NCBI GenBank assembly: GCA_916610825.1
Contig: OU744451.1
Span: 15,709,307-15,773,306 of the forward strand
From: Haliclystus octoradiatus
Lineage: Eukaryota; Cnidaria; Staurozoa; Stauromedusae; Haliclystidae
Reading direction: 5' to 3'
Length of the DNA stretch: 64,000 nt
Part shown: positions 1 to 16,227 of the stretch, piece by piece
How the letters are laid out: each line of letters opens with the position of its first letter
Position numbering within the stretch: position 1 is the first letter of the stretch
The notes under the pieces: model-generated
The model's input: only the letters and a program-made list of their open reading frames with translations
Database searches by the model: none
Told to the model about the DNA's origin: nothing
Program-made: the position numbers and the translations under genes

Positions 1-167
1 GCATTGAACAGATCGGGGTCTATATCTTGTTCTTGTTTGGCAAAACATTGTGTTACAGTAATGGTTAAAGGTAGCATAGGCGTACAATATCGTCATTATC
101 TCATAGGAAAACAATGGAACATAATTTTGAAATTCAAGTACAGTATCGGCTTTCAAATTTTTATAGT

Positions 168-413
168 CTATACCTTGACACCATCTAATCTTATAAGTCT
201 TTGATTTTGATCTTCTTCAATTTTCTTTTTTCTTTCTTTATCAATGACTTCTTTCTTTTGAGCTTCTTCCGTGTATTTTTCATGTTTTTCTTCTCGAATT
301 GTTTTTTTAACTAAACACGGTCCGTCATTTCCATCGTCATTACATTGCATCAAATAAAGAGCATTTAAAATTAAAATTGCTACCGCAAAAGAGTGATACA
401 TGTCTTCATACAA
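168..413 (-). CDS. Candidate first exon of a secreted or type II membrane protein
   Basis: The reading frame begins with ATG at 413, followed by a hydrophobic stretch (roughly residues 8-24, ending at a Cys) that looks like a signal peptide or anchor. A highly charged Lys/Glu-rich segment follows, probably helical. The frame reaches CAAG|GTATAG near 169-174, a plausible splice donor, so translation may continue in an exon at lower coordinates; an open stretch at about 1-100 on the same strand is compatible, but I could not fix its acceptor. I do not recognise the family. A chance ORF is possible because the interval is short and AT-rich. Confidence 0.3.
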   Translation of the reverse strand: MYEDMYHSFAVAILILNALYLMQCNDDGNDGPCLVKKTIREEKHEKYTEEAQKKEVIDKERKKKIEEDQNQRLIRLDGVKV

Positions 414-1202
414 AGTAACGCAATTATAAAAGGTATTACTACAAATGTTCGATTAACGTTGCCGTGTTCGTCTTATGGAATTCAAAATTGGTCCTCATTA
501 GACAACGAGGTGAACAGGTTATCTATTTAAAATAAGAAAACGTGTCACCTGCTGTTGGAGAGATTTGGAGTATATCAAAACGTGTTCAAAGCCATCGAGC
601 AGAATCATAATAATATCATAACTAGAACGTGCCGTATATCATATGCCAATGAAATATGTTTGATATCATCACATAAAGAGCTTAAGAAAAACATCCAACG
701 TTTCACTGGAATGTCTACCGTACCGGATTCAGATGGAAACAAGAAACAGACGGTTCGAACAGTGCGTCAGTTAACAGTTAACAGTATAGTTGATTTGCGG
801 TTGTTGATGTGAATTAAGAAGCACATTTTACGGCTTTGGAATACGCATTTATGTACATAATTTACCACAATGTTATGATAAAATGTAATGAATACGTCTA
901 GCCGGTACAGAAATACAATCGTTTTATCGACTATACTGACCCTGTATATAATTAATCTGTTTAATACACTCTCAACATGACCGACGGTGCGTCGCTAGCA
1001 TTCGTAATATACATCTCTATAGAAAAAATCCCGGGTTCCATCAAATCATTGTTTGTTCTTTTTGCCGATTGTACATTAGGATTTAAATGTTGGTATATTT
1101 ACATGTCAAAATCACTAAATGTAAAACTATTTGATAACCCCACATACCATATTTTTCAGCTGAGTGACTTATCTTTGAGCCAATACAGTACAGTATTCAT
1201 CA
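414..1202. other. Intergenic, no feature seen
   Basis: AT-rich sequence with only short shadow ORFs (such as 555-812 and 977-1219) that lack splice context or recognisable domains. Confidence 0.5.
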
Positions 1203-1430
1203 GTGGGGCCTTGGTGTAGTGGTAGGGTGTTGAACCCTCTGGTTGGACATCGTCCAGGAGGGTCTTGGCTTCAATCCTTGGTAAAAGCACTATTTGTTGG
1301 CTGGCGTCAGGAGGATATTCAGCCATTAAACTCACACACGCTCCAAAAAAACTAACCAATTAACCAACCACCGACTAACCAACCAACCCGGTGAAGAAAA
1401 TATACTAGCTTACCCGGTTTGTGGTAAAAT
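1203..1430 (+). repeat. tRNA-derived SINE, copy 1
   Basis: A tRNA-like head starts at GGGCCTTGGTGTAGTGG (A-box like) and has a B-box-like GGCTTCAATCC about 60 bases later. The conserved body contains TGGCGTCAGGAGG and the tail TTACCCGGTTTGTGG. The same order of blocks appears on the minus strand at 55335-55545 and 26575-26771, which defines a family of about 200-230 bp. The tRNA part lacks a full cloverleaf, so this is not a functional tRNA gene. Confidence 0.8.
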
Positions 1431-4400
1431 GATAAACCGAAAAAATAAATACTATGATATTCATTGACCTTGAGTAATAACCATTCAACTAACCCTCGAG
1501 ATACCATGAATCATATATACTTCTATACAAATAAAGTGTGACCTTGATAGAAAGACGGTGGTACATGATATTTATTTACAAAAGTGTACATGGTTTATTA
1601 TATTGGTCATTATGATTAAACTTTGATTTACAAGATCAAAAAACACTATTTCAACAACAAATCATAACAGTTAAATTCATCAGATCCAATGCTTGACTCA
1701 TCGGATAAAATTGGTACACATACATGCATGCATCGAATTGGAAAGCTGCTTGGGAGATTGTATGGGTAAAACTACGTTGAATTCTAAGCAACGGGACCCC
1801 AGAAGCATTGCTTTAGCCGAAGAGGGTCAAGCGGAACAATGTTTATTCGTGTGGTTAGAAGGGCATACTCTGCACTGATTGGTTAGGCTTGAGGGGATTA
1901 TACTACTAACTTTGTTTCGATTAAAAGTCATCTTATGACATTCCACACATGCAAGAACTTTATTGATGGCTGCTTTAAATCTAATTCTAATGTATAGAAA
2001 CATAAAGACTATTAAACGTGAATGCATATCCACTTTTTAAATCTGTTCTTATCGTATTAATCTGTTTTGATATTCAAAATTGCCCCAAATTGCAATTATC
2101 CAAAATTGAACAGAAAATAGTTTATAATTTCACCTATCCGAATTGCAATCAAGTTAAATGGCTATGTTACGCTGTATATAAATTATACAATATAAGTTAT
2201 TTTCGCCTTAATAGCACTTTGATTTATCGATATATTATCAAATGTTCTCAAATATAATTTACCAGTTTGATAAGTCTGTTTTAAAATGAAAATGAAAACG
2301 ACTGCCAGATGATTTCAAAACATGAGAATCAGTATAAGTTATTTTATTCAAATATACGATTTCAGGTTAGCTAGTATTTGAATTAGTTTTATTTGTTAGT
2401 TATCGTGAAACCTGTGTTTGATTCAATAGAATATTGCTTTTCGTATACTGAAGTGGCCATAATATACAGGTGGCTGTTATAACAGGCTTGTCAGTCTTCA
2501 AATTGTATTATCATAAATCAGACATATCCATTAATGTTTGTCACTAAAAGTTTGTGTTGGACATCGTCTTTGTGCTGTACGGAGAGTGAAAACTAGTTTA
2601 ATTAAAACAAACTACAATTTTGTCAGAAATTTTCAAAGATGCTAACAGCTGTTGTGATATTTTTGTAATGATGTTGATTTATCATTTAATATTAATAATA
2701 TTGCAAACACTACTTCAACCGTTTTTCAATGTGTGCAAGAATTGTTCAGCAGTAATTCACATAGTAATTTTTTTAAAGTAATATAGCAACATATTAAAAT
2801 AAGAGCGATATTATCATGTTTTTATTTCAAATCATCTATAAATTGTAAATTCAACATGAAAAATTCAAACAAATAAATAAATGAGCTAATTAAAACATGT
2901 CCTGAATATAATGTATCTACAGTCTTTATCATATCGTATACGCAAAACGTTTTTAATTTTATTGCCATGAACGAAAGCAATGTTTGATGTAAAACGAGGT
3001 CATACCAATCAATTTCACAGGCCATGAAAGAAATTGAATAAAACAGCTTAAAATATGCTATGTTGTGAATTAACAACTTGGCATTATAGGAGGTGAATGA
3101 GAACAAATGGATTATATGGTGATTCTGTGCCTGAATGAATGTTTCAATGCCCGTGTGCATTGTAAGTTACAGCTGCAGTAGCTCAACGAAGCAACCAATT
3201 CTCTTAAATTCTCTTAAACAGCCAACTAGATAACTTTGTTACCTTTTCATATGGATTTTCTTGGCATTTCAATCTAACGTTTGAAGCGACATTTCAAGGG
3301 CTGCTTGGAGCATCAGTTGTTCTTCATCATCGGACGTATTTACCTCTTGCCCTGATGAACGGTAAAATAATAGAAATTGAGATATGAATAAAAAGGTTCA
3401 TCATTTTGATGGCCCGAGAGTACTCTGCCGTTATTTAGGGTTACCCTTTATATATCACTATATATACTTGAGATTCTTATGAAATTTTAAGGCAGAAATT
3501 TCATTGATTTTGATAACTGTGCCTGGAGCCCTCCTTATCACCAGAGCCGCTCTCAGTTCCAATTGGAAAGACGCTAGTCACGAGTGATTTTATGGATGCC
3601 ACTTTCGTTCCGTCAAACCCATGCTCGCCAAATTTGAACAAAGCGCGCGAAAATAATATCATGAATTCGAAAAACTTTTTGTTCAAAATTAAAACATTGT
3701 TTTCAATGGAACGAAAATGGCGATTTTCGAGCCTCAAAAGTTGCGTGTCCTATTTCCAAATGTTCTGTTGAAGTTTATGAGTCTAAACTCCCTGCTGTGA
3801 AATTCTGCGACCATCCTTGAGAAATAAAAACGACACATCCCAATTAAAAACTGTCTTATTTACCCCCTCCCCCGGGGGTCAACCCTTGTATTCAATTCCA
3901 CATATAAAGCACTGTTAGACAATATGGGGTTAAAAAATAGTAGTAAATAATCGACCATTTTAAGTTGCAGATGTTACAAAAACGTACAGCGTACATTTTG
4001 TCCTGGATTTCGCACCTCATCCAATGAAGCAGAATAGGAACATAACGTTTATCTAATTAAATGAGCGAATGTTTATAGACCAGTATTTTTAATCTATTAT
4101 ATTATTTTATTTTCAAACATTTATTCATTTTAATCGTGCCTAGGTATTATCTGTTACACTTTCAATATTTAGTCATGTACACTAATTTAATAACTCTATT
4201 GGCAGCAAAACATCAATGGAGTGCTCGATGCAGATATGAAATGTAAACTAAAAATCAAATGTGCTTTTGTACACAAATTTATATTTACTAATTCATATTT
4301 TAAAATGTGGGTTATATTACATTGTGAATACATTGGATTTTACCCTCTATAAATAAAGATAATGATGATGATGATGATTCATTAATTAACCGTTTATCTT

Positions 4401-7400
4401 CCGTGTATTATCTGGGCAAAAACAAGCTATATCCATCTTATGCAGTCATGAATACATTTCGCGCTTACCTCGTATTCGAGCTGATGCTGTATCACTTGCA
4501 GTTACCGCATGGCAAGTAAAGAAGTCGTTAGCCTTACATGCAGGTAAATTGCCTCTCACAATAAATACTGTATTGCCTACGAAAACGAAAGGGAGATGAC
4601 AGTACTTTTATTAGATTGGAGGATTTTATAACGCCATAATGTCATTGCTAAATAATTCGGATAACTGCAAGATTCGGCTATATGCAATGGTAATCGCTGG
4701 CTGTTTTGCCTTAATTATAATTAGTAATTGTAATATCTTTCTCCAATACGAAACATGTTTGAAATGTCTAATTAATTAAGCTTCTATACAACATATCACC
4801 TGCTCACAACGACCGGCTCAACAACTGACTGCTATGTACAGGTAAACCTTACCTTCCTTCTGTAGTTGATCCAAAAATAGATGAAGATAAGTATCTGATA
4901 TTAGATTGGGCTGCTCCATCAATGAGTTCAAATTAAACCACTAGATAAGGAAAACAAGTACTTTCATAAACTAATATAGATGCTACTCATGATGCTATAC
5001 GGGGACATGTCATTTTTAAGGGACCTACCTTTTAAGAGATTTTGTTGAAATTTTGAAATTTGTCTCAGGATCCTCCGAATTTAACACAACTTACAAAGCT
5101 ACAATTAGTTTAAATTTCAGGAATATGTTTCGATATTTCAAGTCTCACTTACTTCAACTACCGTGAAATTTTGCAAACAAATGGGAATATTCAAATTGGC
5201 ACCTTCCACAGACAAAATCTTCATCCCATGGGTTGGGGGATGCTACAACAATGTGGAATCTAAGGTTAAAGAGTAACTATTCAATGGTCTACTGTTCTTC
5301 GATCGGAAGGTAATTTCTAAAGGATGGGTATTACCAAATAAAAACGTACTCATGTCATTTGTTCACAGCAGGTATTCAGTGAGATTTTAATTTCTGCTTT
5401 TTGATTTACTTATTTTTTATGCTTGATTAATTAAATTATAAATCTAGTAATAAAATTTATTTTTGATGAAGGGCATACAAATTTAAAAGGATTTTATTTT
5501 AGACACCAGCTCGCTGTTTTGAATTGGTATCAATGGTTACAAAAGCGCGGTCGGATTTCCAGGTTAGACATCACAGGTATAAGATGTAGTTAGTAGATAT
5601 ATATAATAGAGAGTATAGACACCTCAAAAGTTAGAGCCTGTTATCAGTGAGCCCATAAATGGATATTCGAATCTTCCGATTTTTCTAGCATTCGCAAAGT
5701 GAGTTCATTCCATTCATTGAAGCACTGCAATATTTCAAAATGCTCAAGCTGTGACTTTGTACTCTTTCTTGCCTGTGTCGTGTCTTAAATCAATTACTGG
5801 GTCTCTTTTTAAGTTACTTGATAAAATAATATTGTCTTTCTTCAATAATAATACCTGGGAACCAATCTTTCTAATTGTAAACCAATGTCGTTGCATGTTA
5901 CAAATATACGCCATCTCTTTCCTAATGAAAAACATAAAACAATAAGAGCATTAACCATCGGATTTATTCGAAATATTATTCAACGGAGGTGTACGATACT
6001 TACGAGAATTGGATTTGTACTGCTCCGACAGGAGTATTTTTCTACATTGAGACTAGATTGGATCTGTTAATCTTTTCGTTCTTTTATAAAGGTTTATTTT
6101 TTTTATTTTTTGGACCCAACATCTCCAACTAATCGTTATGACTTCAATTAAGCATTTTTGAGTTTGAGTTGGAGATGAAGTCTATTGAGTTATTTAGTTA
6201 CTTAGTATATAATGATGAAAGTTATCGCTGACGCTAAGGTTTTCGAAGAATTATGCAAAGAAAATCTTAAATGTGAAATTAATCAGTAACCATCTATTTC
6301 AGCACGTAAAGTATTCGAAGGATTATTTTGTATTTAAACTACAAGTACTATATGTATGAGCCTTTTAAAAATCCGCCTTGAGTCACAATAAAGATGGCTT
6401 AAACATTACTCTGATGATGATAATGATGATGATGATGATGATGATGACGATGAATATATTTTCGGAGCAAAACTCGGACTCAGGATTTACTAACAACATT
6501 TATTAGGATCCGTAGTCTAGAAACTCCGACGAAATATTCAACGACGGTGAAATATGGCATGATTACTGGAGAAAAAGTAAGACATTCTTGTGAGCAATTG
6601 CGCATATGAAACATGACAAAAGAAGTAATAACACATTCCTAATATGTAATCTTAAGGAACGATACGTAATTAATTCAAAAGTTTCAATGTGAGGCATCAC
6701 TAAGAGGCATTTGCCACATATATGGCCACATATATGCCTGAGGCATATAAGTGGCGGTTTGTCTAAGTCAAACTGCTTTAGTCAGTTTGTATCACGAATA
6801 GACCTTCGGCATACAGACTCTTGATTTCATGGTGAAGAGGCTTTCGTCTAGATGCTATATCAGGCATCGAAGGGTTACACAGCAGGAGAATTGGCTATAC
6901 CCAATCACATCCGATTAATCAATCATTTGAGAAAATTTTTGCGTAAACTTAAAGGTCCTGTTCAGGCAAAAACAGCATGGTTATAGCAATAGTGCAGTAG
7001 TTTTTTTTGTATAATCTCGTATTTGTATTTGTCAGCCTCATTTTTATGTAATCAGAATTGATATAGTTAAAAAGTATAGCCTTGTTTGACTTAATTTAGT
7101 TTGTATTTAAATAGTTTGTTTTGTAATTTATAGGTCAGTGTGTTGTTGGAAGGCATTGTGAGTTCATCAGCTCTATGAACACAATCCTAATAAATTGTAC
7201 TTGATTGCATTCAAGATAGTCTTTTTGCTAATTGACAAACATAACCAATGGCATTACTCAACATTATAGAGTCCTCATTTTGGCCAGAACAAATAATGAT
7301 GATGATGATTCGCATGAAAGGCACAATGAAAGAGGAAACATAGACATAAATTCGATTAATAGACTTTTTGAGAGATAAATCGAGATCTCAAAATTAAATG

Positions 7401-8145
7401 GAGACCAGTCTTACTTCTTGTCGCGTGGACTGAATACGCTAACAGTTTATCAGTGGGTCTTTTAAGAATAGCATGGCTTCTAAGACGACTATTGTCATAT
7501 TAATGAGGCTTAACTAACACTGCGGTCGAATTTTATTATAACTTTCCAGTTTTTTTTCTACTGATTTATGATTTAGTGTCGCCATGTACGGCAGGTGAAG
7601 TACATAATGGATTTAACCCTTTTCGTTGAATGATCTAATCCGTTATCCAATTTTGAATAACCTAATAACAGCAGTAAGGTATTGTATGCAGTAATATTCG
7701 CACAAGTTGAAATTTCAACTATCCCGGGAAAATACAGCCAATTTGGCAATCGAAATAATGGAAGAAAATACCAAGCAAGTTGCACGCACAAAAAGAATGA
7801 CAATATGGTTTGATTAGATTTTAAAGACCATAAAATGACCAGCAGCCTTTGCATATTTTTGTCTTTGAAATCTGGACCCAGATTTCAATCACTCGTTTTC
7901 TTGATACACGGCCCGCCCTTGTGTCTCCTTTGCACACACGCGCAATTTTGCAAAACATTTCGTAAAACGAACATGGAAGCATTCTGTCAAGTTATTTATC
8001 AACGAGCTGGTTTGGAAAGTTACAAGAGCAATGGAGGTGGACGTCGTAAGGGCTTTCGACGCTTGAATAAATGTGTACCACGAAAATCAATTCACTTGCT
8101 ACTAGCGTCATACAAATTGAGGAAGGAAGACAGAGTTGAAAGCTG
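1431..8145. other. Long intergenic stretch with simple repeats
   Basis: No convincing exon was found. The stretch holds short GAT-type microsatellites (about 4360-4378, 6412-6453, 7284-7300) and a segment at about 2440-2600 that resembles 14990-15140 (shared words around TGTTATAACAGG and the following TTTGTG and GAGTGAAAA blocks), so both are probably pieces of a dispersed repeat. The ORFs here are short and have no domain. Confidence 0.5.
6412..6453. repeat. (GAT)n microsatellite
   Basis: Imperfect run of GAT/GAC triplets, about 14 units, with one AAT interruption. Confidence 0.9.
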
Positions 8146-8154
8146 CAACTGAAC

Positions 8155-8243
8155 TAGCCTGCGCGCAGACCCAAATCTTTTTTTTTATGATTAGTAGGGT
8201 ACTACTAATCATAAAAAAAAGATTTGGGTCTGCGCGCAGGCTA
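8155..8243. mobile_element. 89-bp palindromic foldback MITE with 9-bp target duplication
   Basis: The arms are almost perfect inverted repeats of about 42 bases, starting TAGCCTGCGCGCAGACCC and closing on a GGGTA loop; the only arm difference is nine T against eight A. The element is bounded by the direct repeat CAACTGAAC at 8146-8154 and 8244-8252. A 9-bp duplication is typical of Mutator-like (MULE) elements. The terminal TAGCCTGCG is shared with the 322-bp MITE at 16436-16757. Confidence 0.9.
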
Positions 8244-8252
8244 CAACTGAAC

Positions 8253-9546
8253 TCGACTGATTCAAAATTTCATGTTGGTGTTTACTTGATATAAGAATAT
8301 TAGGGATTGAAAGAACGGGAAGAGATTTGTTAGCATTCAAAATCGAAATTTATCGCCAAAACAAAATGAAATTATAACACCAGGTGGATTCGATTTTTAA
8401 TGCGGATAATTTGATCATTGACTCCAAATTATGTTTATAAACCCGTAGGCTTCGTCTAAAAATCGTTAGTCACATACCTATGTATGTTTTATATTGCATT
8501 GTTTTTTTCTTTAGTATATATGCACGTAAATTGTAAAATTTAGAATTATATGAATTTATTTAGTGTTGATTTGAAAGTACATTTTATCCAAGTTGTTTTG
8601 ATTTGCGTCAAACTTCTCAGACATGATCAGACTGTGACTCCCATTCCGCTATTTATTTTTGAGCCGTAGGCCTACACATTTGTTGGCTATCTATCGCCAT
8701 AGACTTTGCGTTTCGACAAGAGAATTGAGATTTATCCTAAACTGAAATCGATAAACCAGACTATTTTCTCGAGCTTTCTGTCGTGTCTTTCCGTAGCAAC
8801 AGCCACGAGGACAATCTTCTGACATGGGCGCTGACGTCATTTTTCAGAGGATTAGCCTCGTTTCTTGTGATCAAGACAACAAAACAAAGCAAAGGCTGCT
8901 GGTCATTCGAAACTCTTTAATATGCAGATTTTTTAGGGTGGGGCACGGGGAGGGGGCGGTGTAATAAAAAACCTGGACCGTAAATGGTTTTTCCCCATAC
9001 CAGAGGATTTCTACATGTAAATGAAAGCCTCTGTATAAATTGGATTCAATCAAAAGTCAGGAAACATTGGTTCTATTACCGGCCGATGGAGAACGCTAAA
9101 ATATTCTCATGGATGTTGAATGACTCTGATGAGAGGTAGCAGATGTCCTCTCAAAAGAAAAAGAAAAACAAGTTATTTACCCAATGTCACTCCGGTCATG
9201 TAGTCATATTATCTCCGGAGTGGAAGTAGCACGGTGTCGGTTGCGGGTATGTATACTGGTAAAAATAGAAGAAACGGTGCAGATGTTTAATTCAAAATTA
9301 CATAGTTAATAATTCATCAATATTTGTCTGTTGAGTGACAGGTGCTATTTTAAACCTGATCAGAAATCAACCAATCAAAATACATCGAATTTCTATTAAA
9401 TAAACCTAAAAAGGGCGTTGAAATCTTTTAACAGCAGAAAAGCTGTTTGTTACCGAGACGATAGCGTTACGTTTCTCTTGGTTGAAGAGCTATTCTAATA
9501 AAGTTTATACAAACAATTTGAAAAGGAGAATTTGAAGTCAGACAAA
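8253..9546. other. Upstream region of alpha-tubulin, no other feature
   Basis: No exon recognised. The last 100-150 bases before the tubulin ATG are presumably 5' UTR and promoter, but I could not identify a TATA box or transcription start. Confidence 0.4.
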
Positions 9547-12159
<2,613 letters not shown>

Positions 12160-12353
12160 AACAAACCAATCATATACAAATCAGCAAAGAGAAAGTGAAC
12201 AAATACTATGACGATGACAACAGTACTACCCAATTAATTTATAGCAACTTAAAACGTGTAATACAGTATTGACAACATTTACCGATGTGAAAATATTATG
12301 ACTCAACAATTTTGTTTTAGACTACATGACGTACGAATAACAAGCAAACCTCA

Positions 12354-12359
12354 AATAAA
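12354..12359 (+). promoter_or_regulatory. Polyadenylation signal of alpha-tubulin
   Basis: Canonical AATAAA about 195 bases after the tubulin stop codon, in AT-rich 3' UTR. Confidence 0.65.
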
Positions 12360-13350
12360 ACGCGTTTTCTAGTGTCATATGTGTATCTTTTAATCTCAAA
12401 TGTGGGCCAATAACGATAGTGAAAAACAATACAGTAGGCTATTAAACACATTGATTATCAGCCTTTACGTACATCAAACCCTCTTCAAGATAGTAGCTGC
12501 ATTGCACAATAGAGCTGCAATTTTTAGTTTCACTATACAGAGAGTGTACTCAAACACCGGCTAGTAAGAAATAATTGTCTTACTCTGATAGAGCTACTTA
12601 CTGGAGCAGTGGTTGCGAGAAATAATTATCATTTCAGATAAATATCGAGTTACATTCCACATACAATATTAAGCAATTAGCGCACAATTTTCTATTAGCT
12701 ATCGATATTTGACGCATATAAGAGGCACATAAGGAGAAAACGAGAAGGCATCAGAAAAATTACGAGCCGCCTGTGCGCCAATTACTTAGTATTATAACTA
12801 GCGCAACTTTTACAAGCATCTACATGACTTTCTTGCTAATAAAATGTTTTTTGAAAACTCCTGACCAAATTGGAAATTCTCATTGTGATATCAAGTTCGA
12901 ATTATAAGATCGATTGTGTTTTCGAACCTAGTTTGCTATGGTGATTTTGCATCAAACTCTAAACCAATCAGATTGATTGAATCATTGTCGTTATATACAA
13001 AGCTACATCTGCTACATAACACATGCAAAACCAGTTGACTTCCCGTTACAATACATTTCAACACTCCCAAAATATATAAATTAAAAAAAATCAAGACTCG
13101 ATTGACGTCATATTAATTTTGATTGTTCAACAACTGTTTGGCACGCATCCTCTGAACTGATTAAACTATGTCCTTCATATCTTAATTTAATACATCGAAC
13201 TTTCATTCAGTAATCCATTAATTGAGGCAAATTGACAAAATGGAGACATCCTTGTGTAACAGATAACAAAGGTATCAAAATCATTCAAAAAATGTTCTTC
13301 AAATATATGAGATTTTTCTGACCTATCTCACAAATTTGTTTCTGTCCAGG
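12360..13350. other. Intergenic, no feature seen
   Basis: No ORF or repeat that I can support. Confidence 0.4.
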
Positions 13351-13351
13351 C

Positions 13352-13556
13352 CATCCCCTACGATAAAATTGTTTGAGTTCATAACATCTTCCGAACTTTA
13401 CAAACTGCCATGAAGTATTTGTGAACAGCTTTTAAGCAGTTAATGAGCTATTTCATGAACGCTAAAAGGGCTCGATTTTATAGAGTTTTGCATGATTTCA
13501 TAAATGTTCATGAAAATTGGAACATTTAACGTTCATAAACTATTTTCACAGAGCTT
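13352..13556. repeat. Diverged copy of the GTTCATGAAC repeat family
   Basis: Begins near CCCCTACGATAAAA and ends near TTTTCACAGAG, resembling the CCCCTG(T/C)GAAA and TTTTCACAGG ends of better copies. Internal TTCATGAA and GTTCATAAAC words recur. Confidence 0.55.
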
Positions 13557-13931
13557 ATTAGATTATAGACTTTAGCTTGATTAACAAAACCGTGTTTATG
13601 ATACATATCTTATTGATAGAAATGATAATTACTCTTACATGTAAGTTGTAAATAAATAAATAAAATAAATAAATAATAAATATAGACTTGGGCTTACCCT
13701 GGATTTGTTCTGGTGTTGCTTGCATTTGGATGTAAGTAAGGTATCAGTTCTAAACCCCAGACTTCGAGTGCTTTTGTTATTACCTATAGTTATCAAATAA
13801 GACTTCTGTTCACAAAATCAAAATAATGATAATAATGAATCATAAATAATATATTTAATTAATGTAATACAATAATGTAAACACTACAAAAGGTGTATAT
13901 TCAGAGATGAAATACGTGGTTGACCAATTAC

Positions 13932-14034
13932 AATATTTCAACTTAGATGTCACTTATCCTAATATGGTTACATAATATCAGAATATTTCACTTAGAGGTC
14001 ACTTATCCTAATATGGTTACATAATATCAGAATA
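13932..14034. repeat. Tandem duplication, 50-bp unit, two copies
   Basis: Two adjacent near-identical units, each with CACTTATCCTAATATGG and ending ATAATATCAG. Confidence 0.9.
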
Positions 14035-14064
14035 TTCATCCCTAATTGCCCCTCAACACCAGCA

Positions 14065-14450
14065 CAATGTTCCCTCCAAAAAACCAAGCCTATGAGTTTA
14101 CGAATAGTTAGTCTATGAGCAGTTCATTAACATTGTGAAAGTTTTGTGGACATTCATAAACAGTTTATTATCAGTTCATGACCTCAAAAAAATTTTACAA
14201 GTCCATGAAACAGATTATGAATGTGAACTTGCTCAATTATTCATGAACAGTTCATGGACATTTCAGAAACTGTCCATGAACTGTTTGTCAACTGTTCATG
14301 GATGTTCATGAACAATTAGGCATTTTTGCAATTATGAACTATCAAACTTTTATCCACAGCGTTCTTGATAGTTTATGAATATTAAAAAACCTGTGTGTTT
14401 TACTTTTACTTTTACCATTCATGAACAGTTAATGGAATGTGGATTCCTGG
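14065..14450. repeat. GTTCATGAAC repeat family, large copy
   Basis: Dense array of AGTTCATGA, TGTTCATGAAC and TGAACAGTTCATG words on both strands, with alternating arms able to fold on each other. Confidence 0.75.
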
Positions 14451-14490
14451 CAGTTGGGAAAGTCTCATACATAAAGTAAAGCCTTCTTAC

Positions 14491-14535
14491 CTGACTAGAA
14501 AAACAGCCACTATCATCCATATTTGATGACCTAGC
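14491..14535 (-). CDS. Candidate 45-bp internal exon, unknown gene
   Basis: Acceptor TGTTAG and donor CAG|GTAAGA enclose 15 open codons, including an internal Met and the run DDSGCFSSQ. The phase (0 in, 0 out) fits directly behind the exon at 17192-17325 on the same strand, so both may belong to one minus-strand gene with small exons. Product not recognised. Confidence 0.35.
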
Positions 14536-14669
14536 CTAACAGCAGTAAATGTAATAATGTATATTAAACAATTGGATGAACATAAAAATCACATTAAAAT
14601 GAAAACAAGGGTGACTATATAAATTAATCATGTTGTATCAGTATCAAATAAAAATATTAATGATAATTT

Positions 14670-15706
14670 GCAATTTAATTAATGGAATTCCCAGTAGAAA
14701 CATGATAGCGAGGCTGTCAAGTTTCAGTGCAATCATGTGATTCAATTTGAGGGAATACCATCAGACATAGCATCCCTGCATCATTAAGCTCGTATAATGT
14801 GCTTAAAATTTCTTTGCCGTTACTATGTATCAAATTACAAATTTTAAAAGTGGCGTAAATTATTTTCCTCATACCAGTTTCCTTTGTCTGCTCAGACGAA
14901 TGAAGAACTAGAAAAAGAGTAAATCACCAAAACTGCAGCAAAGCTCATCAATATTTGATTCAATAGAAAATACTATTTCAAGACATTGCAAGAGTGACCA
15001 CTTTGGACAGGTGGTCGCTGTATAGAGATTACTGTTATAACAGGTTTGATTGTACTGTATATGGATATAGGATGTAGTCAACGTTTTGGACATAACATTT
15101 AGATGAAGTTCTTGTGTTCAATTTTCACTCTGTGGTTAAATTAGTAACATGAATGACTTGGTAACTAGTCTATGCTATACAAAGTTACATTGATGTCCTG
15201 TCGAGAAGTAATTAAGTTATTGGTTCTTTAGTTTAATTTTATTTAATTTTTTAATGGATATCTTTTTTGCTGTTTTTCTGCAGGCATATTCTCAAATGGT
15301 AATAGCCAATTTCTGTCAAAAATAATTGCGACCCTAGCATTTGCCTGAAATTGTTCATTGTGCATAACTAATGTATATATCTAGTTGTAAGTTAAATAAA
15401 GTATTTACATAATCTATACTGCTAATAGAATGTTAAAACATAATGAATAACATGTTTTACTTACTGTGTATATGTTTTTCTTGTTTTTCTTTGTCGATTT
15501 ATGTATCTTGGTACATAGCCTCGATTTGATAATTTGATACATAGTGACAGTAAAGAAATTTTAAGCACATTATATGAGCTAAATGATGCAGGGCTACTAT
15601 GTCTGATGGTATTCCCTCAAATTAAACAAATTAAACCACATGATTGCACTGAAACTTGACAGCCTTGATTTCACATTTCTACTGGGAATGCCATTAATCA
15701 AATTGC
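14670..15706. mobile_element. Non-autonomous DNA element with ~175-bp terminal inverted repeats
   Basis: The left arm (about 14670-14845) is the reverse complement of the right arm (about 15530-15706) with some differences. Matching landmarks are GCAATTT-ATTAATGG at both ends, CCAGTAGAAA, TTTCAGTGCAATCATGTG, GAGGGAATACCATCAGACAT and GTGCTTAAAATTTCTTT. The 0.7-kb centre carries no transposase ORF. No clear target duplication was found, so the superfamily is open. Confidence 0.85.
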
Positions 15707-15712
15707 GAGATT

Positions 15713-16225
15713 AAGGCATTTTGCCTACTCCGATTTCAGAACATTTTGGATATGTTGTTTTAAGCATAAAATTTGACAATAATATTTATGAAAAATGTTT
15801 CTGTTGCAATTTGTCTGAGGTCATTTTAATATAAGACTGTACTATTTATTTGGCAGGATATACCATATCAAAATAAAAATCATAGAAAAGGAAAATTAAA
15901 GTTTTGCACTTACATATAGTATATATAAAAGAACAAAATATAGATACATAATTGAAGCTAGTTTAAGGAGAAAACAGTTTCAAGGTCGAGCAAATTAATG
16001 TCTTCCGTGTCAAGATGTTTGAATGACTTTGATGATGTAGCAGACACAGCGATATCTGCCAAATCATTCCACATAGGAAATTTAGCCAGATATAAAAACG
16101 AATATTTCAAGACATTTTCTCTCACAAGTTTGACTTATTGTGACCGTGTTTCACAGTCAATAGTAGATACAAATACATCTCTTTACAACGGAATAAACCT
16201 GAATACATGATCATGGAGTTAGACC
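15713..16225. other. No feature supported
   Basis: AT-rich; contains only an isolated 70-codon ORF at 15998-16210 without splice or domain support. Confidence 0.4.
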
Positions 16226-16227
16226 TA

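Noticed and set aside
7835..8152. 105-codon plus-strand ORF
   Set aside because: No domain, ends at a transposon insertion, and the composition is not convincing.
15998..16210. 70-codon plus-strand ORF
   Set aside because: Open by chance in AT-rich DNA; no splice sites, no recognised motif.
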